Shown here: positions 7,932 to 17,435 of the stretch, in pieces
Layout: every line of letters begins with the position of its first letter
How positions within the stretch are numbered: position 1 is the stretch's first letter
Assembly: GCF_947494755.1 (NCBI RefSeq)
Contig: NZ_CANLVZ010000013.1
Location: forward strand, 62,001-126,000
DNA: 64,000 bases
Reading direction: 5' to 3'
Source: an uncultured Tateyamaria sp.
Lineage (GTDB): Bacteria > Pseudomonadota > Alphaproteobacteria > Rhodobacterales > Rhodobacteraceae
Translations under genes and position numbers: made by a program
The notes under the pieces: model-generated
Database searches by the model: none
What the model was told of the DNA's origin: nothing
The model's input: only the letters and a program-made list of their open reading frames with translations

Positions 7932-8696
7932 GTGGGTAGTGATCTGAAGATTGAGGTGGATGGGGCGATTGCCGTTTTGACCCTCAACCGACCGGACAAA
8001 CGCAATGCCATGTCCGATGGCTTGCTGGCTGAGATCGACGGGTTCTTTCAGGCACCACCGGAAGGCGTGCGCGTCGCTGTCATCACCGGCGCAGGTGGGC
8101 ATTTTTGCGCAGGTCTGGACCTGAGCGAACATGTGAGCCGCGATGCTGAGGCGACCATGCATCACTCGCGCGGTTGGCATGATGTGATGGACCGCGTGCA
8201 ATCGGGCGGGTTGCCGGTCGTGTCTGCCCTGACCGGGGCGGTGATCGGGGGTGGGCTGGAATTGGCCACCTCGACCCATGTTCGCATCGCCGAACCGGGC
8301 TGCATTTTCCAACTGCCCGAGGGGCGGCGGGGCATCTTTGTTGGCGGTGGTGCGACTGTCCGGGTGGGTCGAATTCTGGGCGCTGATCGCATGACCGAAA
8401 TGATGCTGACGGGCCGCAAATACGGCACGGATGATGCGGTTGCCCTTGGCCTTGCGCATTATGGGGTCGGTGCGGGTGAGGCGCTGCCCCGCGCGCTTGA
8501 GATCGCCGCACAGATTGCCCAGAACGCGGCACTGTCCAATTACATGATGATCCAGGGCGTTGCGCGCATTCACGATATGTCCCGCAGCGATGGGTTGTTC
8601 GTCGAAAGCTTGTGTGCCGCCCTGGCCCAGACCAGCCCCGATGCGGTCGAGGGGCTTGCCGCCTTTCTCGACAAGCGGGCCCCATCCTTCCGATGA
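7932..8696 (+). CDS. Crotonase: hydroxycinnamoyl-CoA hydratase (CouA-like)
   Basis: A 254-residue crotonase-fold enzyme. The oxyanion-hole segment AGGHFCAGLDLSEH is at residues 54-67, GGGLE at 106-110 and LPEG at 128-131, so both catalytic glutamates of hydratases (E110, E130) are present. It should hydrate a phenylpropenoyl-CoA, either stopping at the beta-hydroxyacyl-CoA or cleaving it to an aldehyde and acetyl-CoA. The start is GTG at 7932, as no in-frame ATG fits. It is followed by an ATGA overlap with the MarR gene and then the CoA ligase, the couA-couR-couB gene set known from Rhodopseudomonas. Whether it is also a lyase cannot be told by eye. Confidence 0.8.
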   Translation: MGSDLKIEVDGAIAVLTLNRPDKRNAMSDGLLAEIDGFFQAPPEGVRVAVITGAGGHFCAGLDLSEHVSRDAEATMHHSRGWHDVMDRVQSGGLPVVSALTGAVIGGGLELATSTHVRIAEPGCIFQLPEGRRGIFVGGGATVRVGRILGADRMTEMMLTGRKYGTDDAVALGLAHYGVGAGEALPRALEIAAQIAQNAALSNYMMIQGVARIHDMSRSDGLFVESLCAALAQTSPDAVEGLAAFLDKRAPSFR

Positions 8697-9157
8697 GCGC
8701 GCGCGTTGACCCCGCAGCACCTGTAACAGAGGTGTCTGACGCCAGCCTGCGCGACTTTGTCGGTTACAAGATGAAGCGCGCCTTCAACGTGCTGCAGGCC
8801 GATTTGACCCGGACGCTTGATCCCTTCGGTCTGCGGATGCTTACCTATTCCGCGCTTGCTTTGATTGTCGAAAACCCCGGTCTGCGCCCAAGCCAATTGG
8901 CGACGGCCCTGTCGGTCGAGCGGGCGAATGTCGCCGTCTATCTGGATCAGCTTGAGCAGGCGGGGTGGGTGCGGCGGGCATCTGCGCCGCAGGACCGCCG
9001 CGCCTATGCGGTCTTTGCCACGGTGGCTGGACGGCACCTGTACGACCGCGCGCAGGCGGCGGTTCAGGCACATGATCGCCGCATGCTGGACGGGTTGGGT
9101 GCTGCGGAGGTGGAAATTATTCATGCGGCGTTGACCAGAATCGAGGGGCAGGGATGA
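8693..9157 (+). CDS. MarR family transcriptional regulator (CouR-like)
   Basis: A 154-residue winged-helix protein. The wHTH lies at about residues 35-100, with a recognition region reading LATALSVERANVAVYLDQLEQAG and a wing APQDRRAYAV. The ATG overlaps the crotonase stop (ATGA), and its own stop overlaps the ligase start, so it is embedded in the operon it probably controls. MarR proteins in this setting (CouR) are released from DNA by the acyl-CoA made by the neighbouring ligase. Two matching palindromes at 4763 and 7902 are its best candidate operators. A longer in-frame start at 8612 would lie inside the crotonase gene and is rejected. Confidence 0.83.
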   Translation: MSARVDPAAPVTEVSDASLRDFVGYKMKRAFNVLQADLTRTLDPFGLRMLTYSALALIVENPGLRPSQLATALSVERANVAVYLDQLEQAGWVRRASAPQDRRAYAVFATVAGRHLYDRAQAAVQAHDRRMLDGLGAAEVEIIHAALTRIEGQG

Positions 9158-10905
9158 CCGCGCATCTGGGTCTGCTGCCACACCGGGTGATACGCGAGGA
9201 TCGCGCAGACGGTTCTATCTTGCTGCGCTCGGACCACCCATTAGAGGGGGTAGCGACGTCCACCGGAGCTTGGTTGAACCATTGGGCGCATGAGACGCCA
9301 GAGGCCGTATTCCTGGCAGAACGTTTGGGAGATGGTTGGAAGACGCTAGCGTATGGTGAGGCATTGATGCGGGTGCGTTCCTTGGCGGCGGGACTGTTGG
9401 AACGGGGTGTTGACGGGCCGATTTTAATTCTGTCGGGCAATTCAATCGACCATGCGCTGCTGTCGCTGGCGGCCCAATATGTCGGTTTGGTCACCGTGCC
9501 GGTCGCCGAGCAATACAGTCTCATCCCGGCCGCTCAATCGCACCTTGAATATGTCCGCGATCTGGTCCGTCCGGCGCTGGTCTTCGCCAAAGGTGAGGGG
9601 TTTGCGCGGGCGCTGGCCCTGTTCGAATGCCCCGTGCTGTCCGGCAACACGCTGGCTGAGCTGGAGGGCTCTGCCGCAGATGTTGACGCTGCACATTCGA
9701 TTGTTGGGCCAGATACTCCGGCTAAGCTGTTGCTCACGTCCGGCTCGACCTCTGATCCCAAGGCAGTTGTCACAACCCATGGCATGATGACGACCAATCA
9801 GGCGCAGATACGAAAATGCCTGCCTTTTATCGCGGCGCGCCCGACTGTTTTGGTCGATTGGCTGCCGTGGAACCATGTGTTTGGGGGATCGCATAACTTT
9901 AATCTGGTGTTGGCCAATGGCGGCGCACTTTACATTGACGATGGCAAACCACTGCCAACTGCATTCGGGCGTACTATCGAAAATCTAAGCCTGATTTCGG
10001 GGACCATATCGTTCAACGTGCCCGTGGGCTTTGCGCAGTTGGTGGAGGCGATGGATGCAGATACGCACCTCAGAGAGATGTATTTTCGCGATCTGGATAT
10101 GATCTTTTACGCGGGCGCATCACTGCCTCAAGACACGTGGTCCAGACTTGAGCGTATGGCGATGGATACGGCGGGCCGCATGCCCCTGATCACATCAAGC
10201 TGGGGTTTGACGGAAACGGCCCCGGCTGCGGTGTTACAGCATGAACCGGTGCGCGGTGCGGGCATTGTCGGGGTTCCCTTACCAGACGTCACACTCAAGC
10301 TGGTCAATGACGGCACCGGGCGAATGGACGTCCGCGCGCGCGGGCCGAACGTGTTCCAGAACTACTACCGTGACGAGCGCAGAACCCGGCAATGCTTTGA
10401 TGATGAGGGATATTTTATCACCGGCGACGCCATGCGCTTTGTTGACCCGGCAGACATGAACAAGGGCCTGCAATTTGATGGGCGCATGTCCGAGGACTTT
10501 AAGCTCAGCACCGGGACGTGGGTCAAAGCCAGCGCATTGCGGCTGGAGGTTTTGGGCGCGCTGAAAGGTATCGCGCAGGATGTGATCATCTGTGGGCATG
10601 GCCGGGATGAGGTGGCAATCTTGATCGTGCCGGGACCGGAGGGGCATAAAGGCACGCGGGATCAGGATGCGTTATGCTGCGCAGCATCGGAGGACATACG
10701 TAAGCGTATAGAGATGTTGAACGCCAAGACATCGGGCTCGGCGCGGACCATCGCGCGCGCGCTTGTTATGGCGGATCCACCCGACATCGGCGCGGGCGAG
10801 GCGACAGCCAAGGGCAATATCAATTTCGCCCGTTTGCTTGACCGGCGCGCACATCTAGTAAGCCGCCTTTACGATGACAATGACATTGCGAGCATCACGA
10901 TATGA
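9154..10905 (+). CDS. Feruloyl-CoA synthase-type AMP-binding ligase
   Basis: A 583-residue member of the ANL superfamily. The adenylation P-loop TSGSTSDPKAVVTTHG is near residues 193-208, the SSWGLTETAP core near 350, and ITGDAMRFVD around 425. The long N-terminus (LGLLPHRVIREDRADGS) is typical of the feruloyl-CoA synthase branch. It converts p-coumarate, ferulate or cinnamate with ATP and CoA to the acyl-CoA used by the crotonase upstream. It is translationally coupled at both ends through ATGA overlaps. Several rare-looking codons and lower GC than its neighbours are visible in the middle third. Confidence 0.83.
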   Translation: MTAHLGLLPHRVIREDRADGSILLRSDHPLEGVATSTGAWLNHWAHETPEAVFLAERLGDGWKTLAYGEALMRVRSLAAGLLERGVDGPILILSGNSIDHALLSLAAQYVGLVTVPVAEQYSLIPAAQSHLEYVRDLVRPALVFAKGEGFARALALFECPVLSGNTLAELEGSAADVDAAHSIVGPDTPAKLLLTSGSTSDPKAVVTTHGMMTTNQAQIRKCLPFIAARPTVLVDWLPWNHVFGGSHNFNLVLANGGALYIDDGKPLPTAFGRTIENLSLISGTISFNVPVGFAQLVEAMDADTHLREMYFRDLDMIFYAGASLPQDTWSRLERMAMDTAGRMPLITSSWGLTETAPAAVLQHEPVRGAGIVGVPLPDVTLKLVNDGTGRMDVRARGPNVFQNYYRDERRTRQCFDDEGYFITGDAMRFVDPADMNKGLQFDGRMSEDFKLSTGTWVKASALRLEVLGALKGIAQDVIICGHGRDEVAILIVPGPEGHKGTRDQDALCCAASEDIRKRIEMLNAKTSGSARTIARALVMADPPDIGAGEATAKGNINFARLLDRRAHLVSRLYDDNDIASITI

Positions 10906-11774
10906 TTGATCTGGACTCCATTCTGGCCATCGACATCCACACCCACGCAGAAGAGCCATGCGGGTGCCATCCGGACGACGGCTATGACGCGCTGCAATCA
11001 ACCATGGCCGAATATTTCCGCGCGCCTTGGAAACACCCGCCTACGGTGCCCGAAACCGCCGCCCACTACCGGGCGCAGAAAATCGCGGCTGTCATCTTTC
11101 CGGTCGATGCGGAACGCGAGACCGGCTATCGCCGCTACGCCAATGAGGAGGTCGCCGAGATCGCGGCTGAAAATGCCGATGTGCTGATCCCCTTTGCCAG
11201 CATCGATCCGTGGAAGGGCAAGATGGGCGTGCGCGAAGCCCGCCGCCTGATGCGCGAGTTCGGCATCAAGGGGTTCAAGTTTCACCCGACGATGCAGGGT
11301 TTCTATCCCAACGATCGCATCGCATACGACCTCTACCGCGCGATTGAGGAAGAGGGTGGCATCGCGCTGTTCCATACCGGCCAGACGGGGGTCGGATCGG
11401 GGATGAAAGGTGGAAACGGGATGCGCCTGAAATATTCCAATCCGATGTATATGGATGACGTGGCGGTCGATTTTCCGGACCTCAGGATCATCCTCGCCCA
11501 TCCGTCCTTTCCCTGGCAGGAAGAGGCGCTGGCCGTCGCGCAACACAAACCCAACGTCTATATCGATCTGTCAGGTTGGTCGCCGAAGTATTTTCCGTCG
11601 ATCCTTGTGCGCTACTGCAATTCGATCCTGCGCAAGAAGATGCTGTTTGGGTCGGACTGGCCGATGATCGCGCCAGAGCGATGGCTTGCAGATTTCGAGG
11701 GGATCGGCATCAAGGATGAGATCCGCCCGGACATCCTCAAACATAATGCAGCGCGTTTGCTCGGACTGCAGTAA
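10902..11774 (+). CDS. Metal-dependent amidohydrolase (amidohydrolase-2 family)
   Basis: A 290-residue TIM-barrel amidohydrolase with a complete set of candidate metal ligands: HTH at residues 13-15, H128 (KFHPT), H158 (FHTG), H200 (LAHPS) and D252 (FGSDWP). The ACMSD/resorcylate-decarboxylase branch of this family acts on carboxylated aromatics. Relatives also appear in CoA-dependent hydroxycinnamate clusters, where a C-C bond hydrolase is needed to release acetyl-CoA. The 4-bp overlap with the ligase supports a role in the same pathway. The exact reaction is inferred, not shown. Confidence 0.75.
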   Translation: MIDLDSILAIDIHTHAEEPCGCHPDDGYDALQSTMAEYFRAPWKHPPTVPETAAHYRAQKIAAVIFPVDAERETGYRRYANEEVAEIAAENADVLIPFASIDPWKGKMGVREARRLMREFGIKGFKFHPTMQGFYPNDRIAYDLYRAIEEEGGIALFHTGQTGVGSGMKGGNGMRLKYSNPMYMDDVAVDFPDLRIILAHPSFPWQEEALAVAQHKPNVYIDLSGWSPKYFPSILVRYCNSILRKKMLFGSDWPMIAPERWLADFEGIGIKDEIRPDILKHNAARLLGLQ

Positions 11775-11857
11775 ACTGCCTATCTCGAGACCGTGAGTTG
11801 CGAGATGGCCATACGAAACGCACTATTTAGCAGATTTATGAGCTTTGGGAGGGGCAC

Positions 11858-13387
11858 GTGGCCAACGCAGCGACCTTTTTCGTAGATCGACATCTGGGCG
11901 AAGGGCGCGCCGAAAAGCTTGCCTTCCGCGAGGTCGGGACCGGACGAAGCCTTACATACGGGGCGCTGGCAGATGCCTCGGGGCGTGCTGCTGCTGCGCT
12001 CTTGGCGCAGGGCATCTCACGCGAAGATCGCTTGGCCATGCTCGTTCTCGACCAGATCGAGTTTCCCATTCTGTTTTGGGGCGCGATGAAAGCGGGCGTG
12101 ATCCCCGTGCCGATCAACACGCTGCTGGCGTCTCCGATCTACGACGCGATTTTGCAGGATTGCCGCGCGACGGCTTTGGTCGTGTCATCCGAACTGTTCG
12201 AAGTTGTGGCCCCGGCCTTGGCCCAGAACCCGTATCTGAAAGCCATCATCGTAGTTGGCGATGCGCGTCCCGGTTGCCTCAGCTTTGAGGCTTTCATGTC
12301 CAAAGGCGACACCGCATTGCCCGCCTGTGAGGCCAGCGATGATGAAACCGCCTTCTGGCTCTATTCTTCCGGATCAACGGGCGCGCCCAAAGGGGTGCAT
12401 CACGTGCATTCTGCCCTGCGCGCGACGGCTGACACCTACGGGGCGCGGGTGCTGGGAGTGCGGTCGGACGATGTGGTCTTTTCCGCCGCCAAGTTCTTTT
12501 TCGCCTATGGGCTGGGCAATTCGATGACATTCCCGATGTCCGTCGGGGCCACTGTGGTCATCTATAACGGGCGGCCCACGCCGGACGGCATTGTTGATAT
12601 CCTGCGGCACGAACAGCCAACAATTTTTTGTGGCGTGCCCACCCTATACGCTGCGATGCTCGCACATGTGGAGGACACGGCCCCGCCCGATGTGCCGCTG
12701 CGTGTCTGCATTTCCGCTGGCGAGGCTTTGCCCGAGGACGTTGGAACCCGCTGGCAGCGCATGATAGGGGTGCCGATCCTTGATGGGGTCGGATCGACCG
12801 AGATGCTGCACATCTTTCTCAGCAATGCGCCCGGCGACTTGGAATATGGCACGTCCGGTGTGCCGGTCCCGGGGTATGACGTCCGCCTCGTGGACGAGGC
12901 CGGCGCAGAGGTAGGTGTCGACGAAGTGGGCGAGTTGCTGGTGAACGGCGCGTCCGCTGCCGGCGGTTACTGGAACCAGCGGGCCAAGACACGTGATACA
13001 TTCGAAGGCGTATGGACGCGCACGGGCGACAAGTACGAACGGCGCGCGGATGGGCGCTATATCTACTGCGGGCGCACGGATGACATGTTCAAGGTGTCCG
13101 GCATCTGGGTCAGCCCGTTTGAGGTGGAACAGGCGATCAGCAGCCATGCCGGAGTGCTCGAATGCGCCGTCATCGCACAACGAGACGGCGATGGTCTGGA
13201 AAAGCCCAAAGCCTTCGTCGTGCCGCGCGGCACACCCACGGACGGATTGGAGGACGCGCTGCGTGAACACGTCAAAGATCGGATCGGCAAATGGAAATAT
13301 CCCCGCTGGTTCGAGTTTGTGGAAACGCTGCCCAAGACCGCGACGGGCAAGATCCAACGGTTTAAGTTGCGAGAGGGCGGCGCATGA
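11858..13387 (+). CDS. bclA: Benzoate-CoA ligase
   Basis: A 509-residue AMP-binding enzyme of the benzoate-CoA ligase type. The adenylation loop YSSGSTGAPKGVHH is at about residues 168-181, followed by FFAYGLGNSMTFP, which is characteristic of benzoate ligases, and GVGSTEMLHIF as the A5-type motif. A C-terminal lysine lies in PKTATGKIQRF. It activates benzoate to benzoyl-CoA at the entry of the box pathway. The start is GTG at 11858 with GGGAGGGG at 11847-11854. An 83-bp gap before it may hold its own promoter, and its stop overlaps the hydrolase gene. Confidence 0.9.
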   Translation: MANAATFFVDRHLGEGRAEKLAFREVGTGRSLTYGALADASGRAAAALLAQGISREDRLAMLVLDQIEFPILFWGAMKAGVIPVPINTLLASPIYDAILQDCRATALVVSSELFEVVAPALAQNPYLKAIIVVGDARPGCLSFEAFMSKGDTALPACEASDDETAFWLYSSGSTGAPKGVHHVHSALRATADTYGARVLGVRSDDVVFSAAKFFFAYGLGNSMTFPMSVGATVVIYNGRPTPDGIVDILRHEQPTIFCGVPTLYAAMLAHVEDTAPPDVPLRVCISAGEALPEDVGTRWQRMIGVPILDGVGSTEMLHIFLSNAPGDLEYGTSGVPVPGYDVRLVDEAGAEVGVDEVGELLVNGASAAGGYWNQRAKTRDTFEGVWTRTGDKYERRADGRYIYCGRTDDMFKVSGIWVSPFEVEQAISSHAGVLECAVIAQRDGDGLEKPKAFVVPRGTPTDGLEDALREHVKDRIGKWKYPRWFEFVETLPKTATGKIQRFKLREGGA

Positions 13388-14193
13388 AATGGACGGATGG
13401 CGCGGTTTCTATTGGCGCTGACACTCTCGAATATGCGTGTTGGGGGCCGCCGCCTGCGCAAGCGCCGACCCTTGTCATGCTGCATGAGGGCCTTGGGTCC
13501 GTCGGGTTGTGGCGTGACTGGCCCGAGCAGCTCGCAGATCTGATGGGTATGGGCGTGCTGGCCTATTCGCGCGCTGGATATGGCCGATCCTCGGCGGCTG
13601 CCTTGCCGCGCCCAACGGATTACATGACGCGCGAGGCGGTCGCGGGTCTGGGTCCGATGCTGGACGCAGCGGGCGTCGAGCGTTGCGTCCTGTTGGGCCA
13701 TTCCGACGGGGCCACCATTGCAGGCATCTACGCCGGGACCGTGTCGGATGTGCGGGTGCGCGGGCTGGTCCTGATCGCCCCTCATTTCTTTACTGAACCG
13801 GAAGGGCTGCGCGCGATTGCCGAGGCCAGGACCGCATATACGAATGGTGATCTGAAGATACGCCTGGCCCGTCATCACGATGACCCGGATGGCGCATTCT
13901 TTGGCTGGCATGACGTTTGGACCTCACCCGAGTTCGCGGATTGGAACGTGGCGGATGTGATTGATCACTGGCGTGTTCCCGCGCTTGTGGTGCAGGGGTC
14001 TGATGACCCCTATGGCACGCTCGCGCAGGTGCGGGAGGTCGAGGATCGCGCCTATGCACCGGTCGAGGCGCTCGTGATAGAGGGTGCTGATCACGCGCCA
14101 CACGCGGCGTTTCCAGAGGTTGTGGGTCGCGGGGTGGCTGAGTTCTGCGAAACGCTCTGGCGGCTGGAGAACGAGCCGGTTTCAATCGCTTAG
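13384..14193 (+). CDS. Alpha/beta hydrolase of the box cluster
   Basis: A 269-residue alpha/beta hydrolase. The oxyanion region LHEGLGSVGLW is at 33-43, the nucleophile elbow GHSDG places Ser107, an acid candidate lies in QGSDDPYG, and the histidine is in GADHAPH near the end. Hydrolases of this kind recur in box clusters, but their substrate is not settled; an acyl-CoA or ring-opened product is possible. The ATG overlaps the ligase stop. A 99-bp gap follows before boxC. Confidence 0.75.
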   Translation: MKWTDGAVSIGADTLEYACWGPPPAQAPTLVMLHEGLGSVGLWRDWPEQLADLMGMGVLAYSRAGYGRSSAAALPRPTDYMTREAVAGLGPMLDAAGVERCVLLGHSDGATIAGIYAGTVSDVRVRGLVLIAPHFFTEPEGLRAIAEARTAYTNGDLKIRLARHHDDPDGAFFGWHDVWTSPEFADWNVADVIDHWRVPALVVQGSDDPYGTLAQVREVEDRAYAPVEALVIEGADHAPHAAFPEVVGRGVAEFCETLWRLENEPVSIA

Positions 14194-14292
14194 GTTCAAG
14201 AATGGCACTAAAATGCAATCTAGGCGGTTCTCTGTGATGTATTGAGCTGAATCATTGTAAGATACTGCCAAAATAGGAAGCGCGCCGCGGCC

Positions 14293-15951
14293 ATGCCTCA
14301 CACCATAGATTTTCAGACTGACCCGTCTCGCTATCGCCATTGGCGGGTCGAATATGATGGGCCGATTGCCCGTCTTTTCATGGATGTGGACGAAGATGGC
14401 GGGCTGTTCGACGGCTATCAACTCAAGTTGAATTCTTACGATTTGGGCGTCGATATCGAACTTGCCGACGTGGTGCAGCGGATGCGCTTCGAACACCCCG
14501 AGGTGAAGGTCGTCGTCATGCAGTCGGCCAAGGACAAGGTGTTTTGCGCCGGGGCCAACATTCGGATGCTGGGTGGGGCTGCGCATGCCCACAAGGTGAA
14601 TTTCTGCAAGTTCACCAACGAAACCCGCAACACTTACGAGTCGGCGGACGCCGACAGCGGCCAGAAATACGTGGCCGCGATCAAGGGCGCGTGCGCGGGC
14701 GGCGGGTATGAGCTGGCGCTGGCCTGCAGCCACATCATGCTGACGGATGACTCTTCGTCCTCCGTCTCTCTGCCCGAAGTGCCGTTGCTGGCGGTGCTGC
14801 CGGGTACTGGGGGGCTCACCCGTGTGACCGACAAACGTCACGTGCGGCGCGACCTGGCGGATGTGTTCTGCTCGACCGAGGAAGGGGTCAAGGGCAAGCG
14901 CGCCGTCAAATGGGGCCTTGTGGACGAGGCTGTGCCCAATGCCCGCTTTGACGATGTCGTGGCCGAGCGTGTCGCGGAGTTTGCTGCGGCGAGCACCAAG
15001 CCGGACGTAGCGCAAGGCATCACCCTCGGGCCGCTCGATAAGACAATCGTAGTGGACGGTGCGGTAACCTACAGCCTTGTCGAAATCAGTGTGGATCGCG
15101 ATGCCCGGCGCGCTGAAATTCTAATCAAAGGGCCGGATGGCGATGCCCCGGCTGATCCCGATGCTCTCGTGGCGCAGGGCGATCAATCCTACCTGCTACG
15201 CCTCGCCCGCGAGTTGGACGACGCGGTGCTGCATCTGCGCCTCAACGAAATCGACCTGGGTGTCTGGGTCATCCGCAGTCAGGGCGACCCCGACGCGGTG
15301 CTGGCGCATGAGGCGGTTATCCTCAACCACCCCGATCACTGGCTGGCGAACGAAATCCGCCACTACTGGAAGCGCGTGCTCAAGCGGATCGACGTCACCT
15401 CCCGCTCGCTCGTGGCGCTGGTCGAACATGGCAGTTGCTTTGCCGGGGTGCTGGCCGAACTGCTGTGGGCCGTCGATCGCAGCTACATGATGGAAGACGA
15501 ATTCGAGGGCGACAATCGACCCCTTGCGACGATCACGCTGAGCCAAGGTAATTTCGGCGCCTACCCGATGGGCAACGACCTGACCCGGCTTGCCACCCGG
15601 TTCTATGGCACTGACAGGGCGCAGGGGCTCGACGTCCATATAGGCACCCCGCTTGAGGCCGAAGAAGCCGAGGAGACGGGCCTTGTCACCATGATCCTCG
15701 ACGACATCGACTGGGAGGATGAAATCCGTATCTTCCTCGAAGAACGCGCCAGCTTTTCCCCCGATGCGATGACGGGGATGGAGGCCAACCTGCGCTTTGC
15801 CGGCCCCGAAACGATGGAAACGCGGATTTTCGGGCGGCTCACGGCTTGGCAGAACTGGATTTTCAACCGCCCCAACGCAGTCGGGCCTGAAGGCGCATTG
15901 CAGCGCTACGGCACTGGCGTGCGCGGCAATTTCAATATGGATCGGGTGTGA
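14293..15951 (+). CDS. boxC: 2,3-epoxybenzoyl-CoA dihydrolase BoxC
   Basis: A 552-residue protein built from two crotonase-like halves, as in BoxC. The first half shows VFCAGANIRMLGG near residue 82 and GACAGGGYELALA near 136. The second half begins near residue 250, has a weaker HGSCFAGVLAELLWAVDRS motif, and ends in a GVRGNFNMDRV tail. BoxC opens the epoxide ring of 2,3-epoxybenzoyl-CoA with two waters, giving 3,4-didehydroadipyl-CoA semialdehyde and formate. The gene lies 22 bp before boxB. Confidence 0.93.
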   Translation: MPHTIDFQTDPSRYRHWRVEYDGPIARLFMDVDEDGGLFDGYQLKLNSYDLGVDIELADVVQRMRFEHPEVKVVVMQSAKDKVFCAGANIRMLGGAAHAHKVNFCKFTNETRNTYESADADSGQKYVAAIKGACAGGGYELALACSHIMLTDDSSSSVSLPEVPLLAVLPGTGGLTRVTDKRHVRRDLADVFCSTEEGVKGKRAVKWGLVDEAVPNARFDDVVAERVAEFAAASTKPDVAQGITLGPLDKTIVVDGAVTYSLVEISVDRDARRAEILIKGPDGDAPADPDALVAQGDQSYLLRLARELDDAVLHLRLNEIDLGVWVIRSQGDPDAVLAHEAVILNHPDHWLANEIRHYWKRVLKRIDVTSRSLVALVEHGSCFAGVLAELLWAVDRSYMMEDEFEGDNRPLATITLSQGNFGAYPMGNDLTRLATRFYGTDRAQGLDVHIGTPLEAEEAEETGLVTMILDDIDWEDEIRIFLEERASFSPDAMTGMEANLRFAGPETMETRIFGRLTAWQNWIFNRPNAVGPEGALQRYGTGVRGNFNMDRV

Positions 15952-15973
15952 ACCCTCACAAGACAGGAGACGG

Positions 15974-17425
15974 ATGATGGACTTGGTGAACGTAAGTTAT
16001 GACTCGCAGATCCCGAACAACGTGGGGCTGAGTGAGGATCGCAAGGTGCTGAAGGCGCTTGAAAAATGGCACCCCGGTTACATCAACTGGTGGAACGACC
16101 TGATCCCGCAGAACTTTCAGGAAAGCATGGTCTATCTGCGCACTGCCGTCAGCGTGGATCCGAAAGGTTGGGCCAAATTCGACTATGTGAAAATGCCCGA
16201 ATACCGTTGGGGCGTCTTGTTGGCCCCTGCCGTCGAGGATCGGCGCATCCCGATGGGCGAACACTACGGCGAGCCCGCTTGGCAAGAGGTGCCGGGCGAG
16301 TATCGTAACATGCTCAAGCGGCTGATTGTGATTCAGGGCGACACCGAGCCGGGCTCGGTCGAGCAACAGAAATTCCTCGGCCTGACCGCCCCCAGCCTTT
16401 ACGACATGCGCAACCTGTTTCAGGTCAATGTGGAGGAAGGGCGGCACCTGTGGGCCATGGTCTACCTGCTGCAAAAATACTTCGGCAAGGACGGGCGGGA
16501 AGAGGCGGATGACATGCTTGTGCGCTCATCAGGGTCCGACGATTCACCGCGTATGCTGGGGGCTTTCAACGAGGAAACGCCAGACTGGCTGTCGTTTTTC
16601 ATGTTCACCTATTTCACCGACCGCGACGGCAAGATGCAGCTTGAAAGCCTTGCGCAATCCGGGTTCGACCCGCTGTCGCGCACCTGCCGTTTCATGCTGA
16701 CCGAGGAAGCCCACCACATGTTCGTCGGTGAAACCGGCGTGGGCCGCACCATTCAGGCGACCATCGAGGCGATGCAGGCCAATGGCATCGAAGACCCCTA
16801 TGACATCGACAAGATCCGCGATCTGGGTGTCATCGACCTGCCCACGATCCAGAAAAAGCTGAACCTTCACTATACTTTGTCGCTCGACCTGTTCGGCCAA
16901 GAGGTCAGCACCAATGCCGCCAACGCCTTCAACGCAGGTATCAAGGGGAGGTATATGGAGCAGCGGATCGAGGATGATCACAAGTTGCAGGGCGACACCT
17001 ACAAGGTCGCCAGCATCAGGGATGGGCAGATCGTGACTGAGGATGTGCCCGCGCTGACAGCGATCAACATGCGGCTCCGCGACGATTACGTGCGCGATGC
17101 AAGCGGCGGGTTGAGGCGCTGGAACAAACAGATTTCGCGGACCGGGATCGAGTTCGAACTGAAACTGCCCCACGAGGGGTTCCACCGCAAGATCGGCGTG
17201 TTCAAGGACCAACCCATCACGCCCGAGGGCACCTTCATTTCAAAAGAGGCGTGGGACGCGCGCGCCCATGAGTGGTTGCCGACCAAAGAGGATGGAGCCT
17301 TTATCCAATCCCTGATGAAACCGTGCTATGAGCCCGGCAAATACGCCAGCTGGATCGCTCCGCCCCGCGTCGGCATCGACAACAAGCCGGGCGATTTCGA
17401 ATACGTCAAATTGCACATGGCCTGA
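15974..17425 (+). CDS. boxB: Benzoyl-CoA 2,3-epoxidase subunit BoxB
   Basis: A 483-residue diiron oxygenase component. EEGRH and EEAHH supply the paired ExxH ligands (E155/H158 and E245/H248), and the N-terminal IPNNVGLSEDR is a BoxB hallmark. It inserts one oxygen atom into benzoyl-CoA to form 2,3-epoxybenzoyl-CoA and needs an electron donor. GGAG at 15966-15969 serves the ATG at 15974 or the adjacent ATG at 15977. An upstream frame extension into boxC is rejected. The usual reductase gene boxA is not next to it; a flavodoxin gene follows after 10 bp. Confidence 0.94.
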   Translation: MMDLVNVSYDSQIPNNVGLSEDRKVLKALEKWHPGYINWWNDLIPQNFQESMVYLRTAVSVDPKGWAKFDYVKMPEYRWGVLLAPAVEDRRIPMGEHYGEPAWQEVPGEYRNMLKRLIVIQGDTEPGSVEQQKFLGLTAPSLYDMRNLFQVNVEEGRHLWAMVYLLQKYFGKDGREEADDMLVRSSGSDDSPRMLGAFNEETPDWLSFFMFTYFTDRDGKMQLESLAQSGFDPLSRTCRFMLTEEAHHMFVGETGVGRTIQATIEAMQANGIEDPYDIDKIRDLGVIDLPTIQKKLNLHYTLSLDLFGQEVSTNAANAFNAGIKGRYMEQRIEDDHKLQGDTYKVASIRDGQIVTEDVPALTAINMRLRDDYVRDASGGLRRWNKQISRTGIEFELKLPHEGFHRKIGVFKDQPITPEGTFISKEAWDARAHEWLPTKEDGAFIQSLMKPCYEPGKYASWIAPPRVGIDNKPGDFEYVKLHMA

Positions 17426-17435
17426 GGTGAAGCGC